Assembly: GCF_030813005.1 (NCBI RefSeq)
Contig: NZ_JAUSTU010000004.1
Location: 124,001 to 188,000, forward strand
Direction of reading: 5' to 3'
Source: Robertmurraya andreesenii
Lineage (GTDB): Bacteria > Bacillota > Bacilli > Bacillales > Cytobacillaceae
Length of the DNA stretch: 64,000 nucleotides
The notes beneath the pieces are model-generated. The model searched no databases. It had not been told where the DNA came from and saw only the letters and a list, made by a program, of their open reading frames with translations. Shown in pieces: positions 36,335-43,511 of the stretch. The translations under genes and the position numbers were made by a program. The first letter of the stretch is position 1. Each line of letters opens with the position of its first letter.

Positions 36335-36420
36335 GGTAACCGGTTACACATTAATGAAATAAAAAAATCATATGTGTAACCGGTTACGCAAACTGTCAAA
36401 AAAATATGAAATCGGTTACA
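36335..36420 (-). promoter_or_regulatory. Operon promoter with three LacI-type operators
   Basis: Two perfect palindromes GTAACCGGTTAC (36336-36347 and 36376-36387) are exactly 40 bp apart. A third, weaker copy TGAAATCGGTTACA is at 36407-36420. A minus-strand TTGACA (36394-36399) lies between the second and third copies, with TATGAT-like sequence downstream, so binding would block the polymerase. The operon's own LacI protein is the likely ligand. Confidence 0.75.
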
Positions 36421-36586
36421 TATAGAATAATCAACCGTCTAGATTGTGTCAATATTTTTTTGGGGAGGATATCCCGCTCAACTTAGCTTTAGCAATATCC
36501 TCACTGATTATTTCTTAGTTGCATTATCTTGTTTATTAATAAATATTGTCGCTTGTTGTGAAAATTAGTGTTCGTTAAGATTCGAC

Positions 36587-36642
36587 AAAAAATAAAAAAT
36601 CGCTAAACCTTGATATACCAATACTTCAAGAGGTTTAGCGAT
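36587..36642 (-). terminator. Terminator downstream of the selC 3' end
   Basis: A 12-bp stem, ATCGCTAAACCT / AGGTTTAGCGAT, followed on the minus strand by TTTTTATTTTTT. It lies 17 bases beyond the tRNA CCA end and is chromosomal. Confidence 0.8.
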
Positions 36643-36658
36643 ATTATTATTAATTCTA

Positions 36659-36726
36659 TGGCGGGACCGCCTGGGAATCGAACCCAGCTGAGACGGCACG
36701 CGCCTCACGTACGGTTTTGAAGACCC
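36659..36726 (-). tRNA. selC: 3' part of tRNA-Sec (selC), truncated at the prophage junction
   Basis: Read on the minus strand: anticodon loop CTTCAAA (UCA at 36718-36720), a long variable arm that folds as TGAGGCG / CGTCTCA, T arm CTGGG-TTCGATT-CCCAG, an eight-base acceptor strand GCGGTCCC, discriminator G and CCA. An 8+5 bp acceptor/T arm, a long variable arm and a UCA anticodon are specific to bacterial tRNA-Sec. Upstream of the anticodon stem no D arm or GGGACCGC acceptor strand exists; the sequence is phage. The 5' half should lie at the other end of the prophage. Confidence 0.85.
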
Positions 36727-36801
36727 TTCGGCATGAATCCGTCCAATCAATCCGCTCAATCAGCGTAAAATCAACTTCCGTCCAATCACCCGTACGGTTT
36801 T
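36700..36801. other. Prophage attachment site (left end) with repeated sequences
   Basis: The chromosome-phage junction lies in or near the selC anticodon arm. CGTACGGTTTT occurs in the tRNA part (36708-36718) and again 83 bp inside the phage (36791-36801). CCGTCCAATCA occurs at 36739 and 36778. These could be integrase core and arm-type sites. The exact core needs the other end of the prophage. Confidence 0.6.
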
Positions 36802-36870
36802 CGGTCAATCATCCGCACTGTTTCCGTTCGTCTCTTACGGTTTCATTATAAACGAAAGGTGGCGCGGCGG

Positions 36871-37224
36871 TCAATCTTCGACCACTTCCACCGCAGTAAT
36901 GTCCGACAGGTTTATTCGAACGAAGCCTTCCGCCGATTTTACGCGAAGTTGCGACGTTATCGGGTCGACGTAATGCACACGGCCAATTAACTCCGAAAAC
37001 CTACCCGCCTCCCATAACGTAAACTTTACCGGCAAATGGTATTCCATTGCGTAGTTAATGCGCTCGTCAAATTCTGCGAGCTGATACTCGTCGACCTCCG
37101 GCTTTTCGAAGTGGTAGTATTCATCGTTAAATCTGCGTAATAGCGCGACTTGCTCCGGCATAAAGAACCCTTGCCATTTTAGTTTCCCGCGGTCACGCAG
37201 TTTCGGATTGTTTTCGTCCTGCAT
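36871..37224 (-). CDS. YolD-like protein
   Basis: 117 residues with the YolD opening LRDRGKLKWQGFFMPEQ and a C-terminal beta-rich part. In B. subtilis phage SPbeta, yolD accompanies the UV-damage polymerase gene uvrX under LexA. Here no uvrX is adjacent, but a LexA box overlaps the promoter. It is the prophage gene nearest the left attachment site. Confidence 0.8.
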   Translation of the reverse strand: MQDENNPKLRDRGKLKWQGFFMPEQVALLRRFNDEYYHFEKPEVDEYQLAEFDERINYAMEYHLPVKFTLWEAGRFSELIGRVHYVDPITSQLRVKSAEGFVRINLSDITAVEVVED

Positions 37225-37255
37225 ACTCGTCAGTCCTCTCGGTTGTTTTACCGTT

Positions 37256-37285
37256 ATTATACACGAACAAACGTTCGTTGTGCAA
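37256..37285 (-). promoter_or_regulatory. LexA-controlled promoter of the yolD-like gene
   Basis: CGAACAAACGTTCG (37264-37277) fits the Bacillus LexA/DinR box CGAACRNRYGTTYG exactly. It sits in the 18-bp spacer between TTGCAC (-35) and TATAAT (-10) of a minus-strand promoter, so LexA would block it until DNA damage. Confidence 0.8.
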
Positions 37286-37371
37286 CCGTATTTCGGAATT
37301 TAGACATATTTGCCGATAGGAAACAAAAGGTAATTAACGAATTGATAGAGTAGAAAGCGAGGTGAATACTA

Positions 37372-37614
37372 ATGTTGATATATCATTTACGTGAGGCATA
37401 CGAAAATAGGCGTGAACAGGAGTGTATTAGGCACGGAAAAATATACGTCAGAGTGTGGGATTGTCACGATGGTAGATATATGGCGACCGCAACAAACGGA
37501 ATTGATTACGTTTGGAACTGCTATGCGACAACGCCGGAACTAGCGAAGGAGCTGGCGATTTTTAGACTAAAAAACCCCGGCCCATGCGGATTAGGTCGAG
37601 GCGATTTTAATTAG
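37372..37614 (+). CDS. Small prophage protein of unknown function
   Basis: 80 residues, one of very few plus-strand genes of the prophage. AGCGAGGTG lies before the ATG. The sequence KIYVRVWDCHDGRYMATATN suggests a compact beta fold; there is no membrane segment. It is divergent from the yolD-like gene and its 3' end overlaps the convergent neighbour by 24 bases. I do not recognise it. Confidence 0.55.
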   Translation: MLIYHLREAYENRREQECIRHGKIYVRVWDCHDGRYMATATNGIDYVWNCYATTPELAKELAIFRLKNPGPCGLGRGDFN

Positions 37615-37995
37615 TCCGTCCGTGCCGTAAACGGTCACGTTGTAGCGGTCTTTTTCGAGGGTCATATCGGACTTGCGAGTAACAAGCGCAGACTTAACCG
37701 CATCCACTACGTCTTTTGCGTAGTCCTCAACGTATTGCTCGCTCGTCTTTTTGTCGATGTAAACGGAGATAATGTCGCCGGAGTAGTTAACGTTAATTTT
37801 CGATATGTCAAAGGCGGAGAGTTCTTCCGTGAGCACAGCGACGTCTAATTCAGCGCGTTCTTGATCCGACATGCTTTCTGCGGCTATCGGCTTGACCTCG
37901 CCCGCATTGCCGAAAAACATAGATGCAAGCCCAACGCCCGCTAGTAGTATAATAACGGCTACTAATACGATATTCTGTCGCTTCACATTGCCCAC
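37591..37995 (-). CDS. Prophage single-pass membrane protein
   Basis: 134 residues: a short basic N-terminus, one membrane segment (IVLVAVIILLAGVGLASMFF) and a soluble domain with charged helices and strands, probably outside the cell. The family is not recognised. Its position just after the lysis genes suggests a lysis, exclusion or lysogenic-conversion role, which is only inference. Confidence 0.65.
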   Translation of the reverse strand: MGNVKRQNIVLVAVIILLAGVGLASMFFGNAGEVKPIAAESMSDQERAELDVAVLTEELSAFDISKINVNYSGDIISVYIDKKTSEQYVEDYAKDVVDAVKSALVTRKSDMTLEKDRYNVTVYGTDGLIKIAST

Positions 37996-38087
37996 GCTCC
38001 CAACTCCGTATAATTATTCCTATTTTACCGTAAATTACTATGTATACGCAAGGGCAAGCGTAAAGGTTTCGCTCACCCTGCCGAAAA

Positions 38088-38312
38088 TTATTTGCCTTTG
38101 CTACGCGCCTTCCGACTTACGTCGTTGTTTTTCCAATACGCCCATAGCGACGTCCCGCCTAAAAAGGCAAGCGATATAAACGTCGAAACGCCTTCCTCGT
38201 CGACTGGCAACACGCTTACGCCGGACATTTCGAGCCCGCTGTTGATTAACGCAAGTAATAGTAATACAAACCGCGTCACTGTGCCTGCTGTGATTCGTTT
38301 AACTTCGTTCAT
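38088..38312 (-). CDS. Phage holin, SPP1 type
   Basis: 74 residues. KRITAGTVTRFVLLLLALINSGLEM is followed by a second hydrophobic stretch (FISLAFLGGTSLWAYW) and a basic tail KARSKGK. This is the two-helix SPP1-type holin pattern. Holins form lesions in the membrane to release or activate the endolysin. The start overlaps the amidase stop by one base. Confidence 0.85.
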   Translation of the reverse strand: MNEVKRITAGTVTRFVLLLLALINSGLEMSGVSVLPVDEEGVSTFISLAFLGGTSLWAYWKNNDVSRKARSKGK

Positions 38313-39004
38313 TATTTAACCGCCCCTTTCGATAGTCGATATAGCATCATAATCACTTGCCCACGTGTGCAAGCGTCATTTAGTCGTGTGCCGTCCGATA
38401 CGCCAGCCGCCTTCGCCCAATCTACCGCCTGTTCTAGTTCGATTTCGTATGCAGACTTCGGCTTGGCTGGCGCAGGTGCCACTTTGCCAGTAATCGCCTT
38501 AACAATTGCGTTGACGATAGCGTCCATTTGCGCCATTAACTTACGCATGTCATCTGCGTTGTCGATAAAGCAAACTTCGATAAGGATTGAAGGTGCGTTA
38601 GTGTTACGGAGAAAATAAAGGTCTTGGCGTTGCTTTGCGCCACGGTCGCGATAACCGCCCGCCTTTGCGATGGCTGCCGATACTTTTGCCGCGAGCGCCT
38701 TCGTGCTAGCGCCGAAATGCAAGACTTCCGTGCCGGTACCCCCGCCCGCGTTAAGATGAATCGCAACGTCGAGCCGACCGTTTTTGATGACCGCGTTACA
38801 CTTGCGCACTTGCTCGGCGAGGACTGCGTTTTTGTCGCCTGCGTCGCTCGTCGTGTCGGCGGTCTTTTGACCAACCGCGTTGAGCGCCTTGATTAGCTTA
38901 TCCTTGAGCGTACGGGCGACTTCGTGCTCGCGGTAGCCGTTACCGCTTGCGCCCGGTGCCTTTGCGCTGTGGCCTGCGTTGACTGTGACGACTGAATACG
39001 TCAT
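38312..39004 (-). CDS. N-acetylmuramoyl-L-alanine amidase (endolysin)
   Basis: 230 residues of Amidase_3: zinc ligands His (VNAGHSAKAPGASGNGYREHE) with the following Glu and a later His (AIHLNAGGGTGTEV), and the catalytic Glu in SILIEVCFID. A short linker rich in Ala and Pro leads to a C-terminal segment (AVDWAKAAGVSDGTRLNDAC) resembling a small wall-binding or SLH-like motif. It cuts the amide bond between muramic acid and the peptide at lysis. It is flanked by two holin-type genes. Confidence 0.9.
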   Translation of the reverse strand: MTYSVVTVNAGHSAKAPGASGNGYREHEVARTLKDKLIKALNAVGQKTADTTSDAGDKNAVLAEQVRKCNAVIKNGRLDVAIHLNAGGGTGTEVLHFGASTKALAAKVSAAIAKAGGYRDRGAKQRQDLYFLRNTNAPSILIEVCFIDNADDMRKLMAQMDAIVNAIVKAITGKVAPAPAKPKSAYEIELEQAVDWAKAAGVSDGTRLNDACTRGQVIMMLYRLSKGAVK

Positions 39005-39204
39005 TATTGACCGCCTCCCATTTTATTTTTAATGTCGCGTAGCTCGTCGATGACCACGTCGTATTTGTCGCTAAACTTATCGAGTAAATCGTGTAGGCGA
39101 CCTTCGCGGTCTTTGTTCGCCCGCATGACGTAAATAAGGAGCCATACGAAAAGAATCGCGAATGGCCCCTGCGTTAAGAAATATTTAATTGTTTCCGCAT
39201 CCAC
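39004..39204 (-). CDS. BhlA/UviB-type holin-like protein
   Basis: 66 residues: an N-terminal membrane segment (GPFAILFVWLLIYVMR) followed by a charged helix (LHDLLDKFSDKYDVVIDELRDIKNK). This is the BhlA/UviB layout found in Bacillus phages and bacteriocin loci. Its stop shares a base with the amidase start. Together with the SPP1-type holin it gives the phage two membrane lysis proteins. Confidence 0.85.
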   Translation of the reverse strand: MDAETIKYFLTQGPFAILFVWLLIYVMRANKDREGRLHDLLDKFSDKYDVVIDELRDIKNKMGGGQ

Positions 39205-39223
39205 CGATTACACCTCCGCGTTT

Positions 39224-39248
39224 AAAAATAAAAGGCCACGCGCGTGGC
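39224..39248 (-). terminator. Terminator after the tail fibre gene
   Basis: Stem GCCACG / CGTGGC around a two-base core, followed on the minus strand by CTTTTATTTTT. It separates structural genes from the lysis cassette, which may depend on readthrough. Confidence 0.65.
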
Positions 39249-39297
39249 GTGACCGATACATTTTGTTGTAGCTACCGAACAGTATCTTCCTACAGTG

Positions 39298-41097
39298 TTA
39301 GACAGTCGCGCCTGTTGCGTCTACCCATCCATCATTTGTTTTATTTCTCCAAATTGGTTTGTTTAGAGTCGCATCAAAAAACATTTGACCTGTTTCTGTG
39401 CCTGTAGTTGGTCTATTATTTGTAATATCCTTTTCAATCATTTGTAACGACTTCCACGCAGAACCGTTATAATATTCGTATCTTTTTTTAGTCCGATTAT
39501 AGTAGAAGTATCCTTCCTTGTTAGATAATACAATTCCCTCTTGAAAAGATAACCCTTTTATTTCTAGTATCGCTGGTAAATCTCCGCTATCGCTTATTAC
39601 TTTTAAAGTATTATTATCTAATACTAGTAACCCAGCTCCTGCAACACCAGGCTTAACCAATTTTAACCGGTCATTTTTTAAATATGAGCGTAAACCTTCA
39701 TCCAAATTAAGTTGTTGACCTTGTTTTAAAATTAAATTTTTTAGATTTATGGTATCTCCATTGGAGTTCTTGGTAATATCCACCCTGTTGACATTTTCTA
39801 CAGAATCACCTTCAAGTAATCCAATACCCCACGTATTTCTTGAACTGATAGCTGAATAATATAAACGATACATGGAACCAACACGAACCATAGAAGCACG
39901 ATACAATTCATTGTTATCCCAATTAGTAACACTGTCTTTCGGGGTAGGATATAAGAAAGTATATGTGTCATTAAAACTCATACCATCATTTGATTTTCCA
40001 AACATCAGAACTTGAGTTCGATTCGGTAGTCCGAAGTTTGTAATAGCATTTAAAATTAGATAATACTTACCGTCGGTGTCCTTAAAAACATCTAAATGCC
40101 ATGGTCTAACTGAAGGTTCTCCCGTTCTATAACTAATAGGAACTAAAACAGGATTAGTCCAAGTTCCTAATTGTCCTGTCTGTGATTCTATATAATAAAT
40201 GTTATATCCGTTCATATACCATAATCTATATTTTCCGTTTTCAAAGAGTATAGCAGGGGATAAAAACACTTTGTCAGTTGCATCCAATACAACTTCCCTT
40301 GCACTCCAACTTATACCATCTATAGATGTTTTTCTAAAGATTTTATCTACGACACCGTTTTTATTAAACCTATACCAACATTCTAAAACCCCATTGACCA
40401 CTACTAAATGCGTGTCACTCATATGGTAACCGTCTGAAATTTCCTGTGCTGTCGGCTGATCTATGGGATTTGTTAAACCATTAGGCACAGACCATTGTAT
40501 ACCGTCATTAGAAACTGCTATACATGGATTCTCATAATCATCATCTGAGTTTGGATAAGGTGTGTGAGCCATCCAATATTTATAACCACTAGGTGCTGTT
40601 GCTAATGAATCAAAATATTTAACCGATGGATGGACGGTTTGACCACTACCATCATAGGTAGGTATTACTAATGATCTTTCAGCGTTTCTCTGAAACTTTT
40701 GTAATTGAACAGTTTCTGCCAACTGTTCGTTAAGGCGATTATACTCAGTGTCCAAACGGTCTTTTAAAGTCGGGTATGTCTGACCCTGTAGATTGTCTCG
40801 AGCGTCCACAATTTCAGTGTTTGAATCTCCGACTGTTGCTACCAAGTTGTCTATACGGTCATCTATATCATCTAGCGCTTTCTTTACACTGCTGTTTGTG
40901 TTATTACTGGCATTACCGTTATACGTAATATGTTGAGCTGCATGGGCGCTTGTTGACACTTTATGGGCGTCAATCTCGTCTTTACGTGCCTTAATTGCGC
41001 TATCAATTTTATCAGCATTTTCGTTTTGAATTGTAATGTCGTAATACTCATTTTCTAACGGTTTTTTAAACCCATAATTTGTAGTTTGATTTGGCAT
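39298..41097 (-). CDS. Tail fibre protein with a glycosidase-like beta-propeller
   Basis: 599 residues. The first 60 or so (NYGFKKPLENEYYDI, NENADKIDSAIKARKDE) match phage tail-appendage bases. Coiled-coil segments follow to about 150. Residues about 160-460 contain repeated blades of sialidase/GH43/GH32-like type (IAVSNDGIQWS, KTSIDGISWS, MFGKSNDGMSF). The end has a short beta-rich knob. It probably binds or trims a wall polysaccharide on the host surface. The DNA is more A/T-rich than flanking tail genes, suggesting host-range exchange. Confidence 0.8.
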   Translation of the reverse strand: MPNQTTNYGFKKPLENEYYDITIQNENADKIDSAIKARKDEIDAHKVSTSAHAAQHITYNGNASNNTNSSVKKALDDIDDRIDNLVATVGDSNTEIVDARDNLQGQTYPTLKDRLDTEYNRLNEQLAETVQLQKFQRNAERSLVIPTYDGSGQTVHPSVKYFDSLATAPSGYKYWMAHTPYPNSDDDYENPCIAVSNDGIQWSVPNGLTNPIDQPTAQEISDGYHMSDTHLVVVNGVLECWYRFNKNGVVDKIFRKTSIDGISWSAREVVLDATDKVFLSPAILFENGKYRLWYMNGYNIYYIESQTGQLGTWTNPVLVPISYRTGEPSVRPWHLDVFKDTDGKYYLILNAITNFGLPNRTQVLMFGKSNDGMSFNDTYTFLYPTPKDSVTNWDNNELYRASMVRVGSMYRLYYSAISSRNTWGIGLLEGDSVENVNRVDITKNSNGDTINLKNLILKQGQQLNLDEGLRSYLKNDRLKLVKPGVAGAGLLVLDNNTLKVISDSGDLPAILEIKGLSFQEGIVLSNKEGYFYYNRTKKRYEYYNGSAWKSLQMIEKDITNNRPTTGTETGQMFFDATLNKPIWRNKTNDGWVDATGATV

Positions 41098-41114
41098 AAT
41101 GTCACCGTCCTATT

Positions 41115-41708
41115 TTATCGTTTGTAATCATCGCGAAGAGCCTTTTGGGTTCTAATATCGATGTGTGAATGCAGCGAAAGTTCTGCATGTGTGTACTTAC
41201 GCAGTTTTCTGTGCCAGTTATGCTTAGCAAATAGTTTAGTACGTAAATGCGCAGGCATTATTTGGCAGAGTAATCGCTCCAATTCTTCAAGATTTGCAGG
41301 GACCCCGTATTCACTCTTAAAGTCAATTTCAATTGTGTGTTGGGCCGGTATTTCAGTTACATCAATTTCGCCATACTCGTATGCACTAATAATTGATTTT
41401 AGTTCGACGGCATTTATCGTGTTATATCCTCGTAATTTCACCTTCACAACTGACCTTCGCTCATTTATCGGGACATTTTCGTCGGTAATAATGCCGACCA
41501 GCCGCTCCCAATAGGCTAACCCCCAGGTAGCTGTGTCGACGAAAAACTGCGCAAGAACATCCGCAACAATTTCATTTAATCTTTCAAATTCTTCAGATTC
41601 TACTTCAACAATAGCTCTTGACTGAATATAATCCTCGTATTCTTTAGGCATATATTCGAACATATCACGTTGAATATTCCGCGTAATCTCTGTTCCTAGG
41701 AGTTTCAT
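41115..41708 (-). CDS. Tail protein, YmfQ/DUF2313 (XkdU-like)
   Basis: 197 residues. The block WGLAYWERLVGI and the following segment NERRSVVKVKLRG identify the YmfQ/DUF2313 family, which sits at the baseplate edge of Mu- and PBSX-like tails. It overlaps the baseplate J gene by four bases (ATGA). Confidence 0.85.
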   Translation of the reverse strand: MKLLGTEITRNIQRDMFEYMPKEYEDYIQSRAIVEVESEEFERLNEIVADVLAQFFVDTATWGLAYWERLVGIITDENVPINERRSVVKVKLRGYNTINAVELKSIISAYEYGEIDVTEIPAQHTIEIDFKSEYGVPANLEELERLLCQIMPAHLRTKLFAKHNWHRKLRKYTHAELSLHSHIDIRTQKALRDDYKR

Positions 41709-42766
41709 GAGAATTCCACCGTTCCTATTACTCCAACTTGGTCGCCAGTTAATTCAATATTTGCAATCGCTCCATTAACGGTTAGGTCTTGGTAGTCGAT
41801 GATTGGCGGTATATCAAGGAGTAGATTCGCTATACGAGTGTATCGAATTAGTTCGCCTGTAAACGCAATACTTTTTAGGTATTGGCGCAACGCCTCAGTA
41901 AATTGAGCTGTTACCTCTTCGAGAGTTACGTCCGTTGCTAGAGTCAGTGTGGCTGACACGTTGATAGATACCTCTTCCGCTCCGACAACAGTGACAGTGG
42001 CTCCTATCGGACGAACGTTTTCGATAAAAGTCTCGACATCGTCTATTGTCGTTTGTGGCGGCGCAGTCTTGTCCGTATCAAGCAAAACAACTTTTACTGT
42101 TCCTGGCCCGTTCCACAGTGGATGAACACGCGCGTCTCCTACTCCAGCGACTGATTTAGCCCACTGTAAATAATGATTTGCATTTCCGCTTGTTGCGGGT
42201 TTTTGGGCTTTCTCATAATATCTAGCTAGTAGACTTTCGTCAGACTCAACGTCGGTACCGCCGTCAAAATTCGCATTATTTATAACAGTAACGACCCCCG
42301 ATAAATCACCTAGTACTAACGTTATCTTTTTCGCTGCCACATTCCCGATAAATCCTGCGTTTTCTGCTTCTGCCTCGACATCACAAACTCCGTCTGTAAT
42401 AACACCTTCAGTGACAGTAGTAAAATAAATAGGCGTAACTGAGTCAGTGCTTACACGTGTGCCAACTGGAACAACCGTACCATCCGCTCCCATAAATGTC
42501 AGTGTCCCGACTGCTTTTACTGCCTCTTTTGGTATTACCCCTAATTCTGAGCATCGCAATTCGAGATATTCACGTGGTGTGTCTGCTGTAGCAAATCCGA
42601 AAGTAAGTACATTGTCTAACTGTCTAAAAACTTCTGCTATTTCAATCGCTGCTGGCCGTGTTAAGTCCCAAACAACAGAGCCTTGCCGTTTGTCGATGTC
42701 TTCGCTGACCGTAGCAAGCATTCGCTCGTGAATCGCCTCGTCCGTTTGGTTTTCAAATTGCGCCAT
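41705..42766 (-). CDS. Baseplate J/gp47-family protein (XkdT-like)
   Basis: 353 residues. It has the N-terminal GSVVWDLTRPAAIEIAEV helix, the VPVGTRVSTDSVTPIYF strand and the block GGTDVESDESLLARYYEKAQ found in baseplate J proteins. It forms wedge units of the contractile-tail baseplate. The stop of the preceding gene and this start share one base. Confidence 0.9.
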   Translation of the reverse strand: MAQFENQTDEAIHERMLATVSEDIDKRQGSVVWDLTRPAAIEIAEVFRQLDNVLTFGFATADTPREYLELRCSELGVIPKEAVKAVGTLTFMGADGTVVPVGTRVSTDSVTPIYFTTVTEGVITDGVCDVEAEAENAGFIGNVAAKKITLVLGDLSGVVTVINNANFDGGTDVESDESLLARYYEKAQKPATSGNANHYLQWAKSVAGVGDARVHPLWNGPGTVKVVLLDTDKTAPPQTTIDDVETFIENVRPIGATVTVVGAEEVSINVSATLTLATDVTLEEVTAQFTEALRQYLKSIAFTGELIRYTRIANLLLDIPPIIDYQDLTVNGAIANIELTGDQVGVIGTVEFS

Positions 42767-43179
42767 TAAATCGTCACCCCTTCCGTTAATGTTGTGCCGT
42801 CGGCGAGTACGACGGTAAATTCGACGTATAGCCGGTCGCCCTCGCGAGTAATATCGAAATTAACAACGTCGTCCACACGGTCGTCGTAAATGAGCGCCTC
42901 ACGAATGACGCGCGGAATCTCGACTTGTAATAACGCGTCCGACACGTCGGCGCCGATTAAGTCATCGAGTTCCGAGCCGTACTGGTCGTCATAAATTAAA
43001 AAACGAAACCGCGCCGTCTTGACCGCTTTGACGATGAACTGCCTTATCGCCTGCTCGCCGTCAATCAGACTGCCGATTTCGTTTGTGTTTGCGTTTAGTT
43101 GATACGTTTTCGACGGCGCTGGTCGTACTGTGACTTCCTCCGATCGCTCGTCGATTGGATGCAAAGGTGATAGCGCCAT
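42766..43179 (-). CDS. DUF2634 baseplate protein (XkdS/gp25-like)
   Basis: 137 residues with the segment IDGEQAIRQFIVKAVKTARF and YDDQYGSELDDLIG, typical of DUF2634/XkdS and gp25-like wedge proteins. One-base overlaps on both sides indicate tight translational coupling in the baseplate block. Confidence 0.85.
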   Translation of the reverse strand: MALSPLHPIDERSEEVTVRPAPSKTYQLNANTNEIGSLIDGEQAIRQFIVKAVKTARFRFLIYDDQYGSELDDLIGADVSDALLQVEIPRVIREALIYDDRVDDVVNFDITREGDRLYVEFTVVLADGTTLTEGVTI

Positions 43180-43511
43180 TAAGTCACCGCCTTGTCTAAT
43201 ACGTAATATCGTTGTCCTTTGTTTGCCGACGCAATAATCACACGGTCGCCCGCTTTGAGTGCGTGCGAGTACTCAATAGTGCTAGTTGTGCCGTTAATCT
43301 TGACTTGACGCGTGTGTGCCGTCAGGTGCTCGGCGATTGCGTAATCATCGGGGTCTAAATCATATTTCATTCCGTCCACGTTTATTCGCATATTTGGGGG
43401 CGCAGATTTAACCGTGCCGAGTTTAATTTGGACGTCTTGGTTGTAGCCGACTTTCCGAAAAAGTTGAATGGCTTTACTGTCGTGACCGCCTTCTAGTCGT
43501 TCGTCAATCAT
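43179..43511 (-). CDS. DUF2577 tail protein (XkdR-like)
   Basis: 111 residues from the ATG at 43511, which overlaps the previous stop by eight bases. A longer frame upstream is only a shadow of that gene. The sequence has RINVDGMKYDLDPDDYAIAE and a C-terminal OB-like strand set (DRVIIASANKGQRYYVLDK), as in DUF2577. It sits at the baseplate hub. Confidence 0.8.
   Translation of the reverse strand: MIDERLEGGHDSKAIQLFRKVGYNQDVQIKLGTVKSAPPNMRINVDGMKYDLDPDDYAIAEHLTAHTRQVKINGTTSTIEYSHALKAGDRVIIASANKGQRYYVLDKAVT

Noticed and set aside
36659..36760. A complete tRNA gene at this position
   Set aside because: No GGGACCGC acceptor strand and no D arm occur upstream of the anticodon arm, and the anticodon stem has a G-G mismatch. 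It is only the 3' part.
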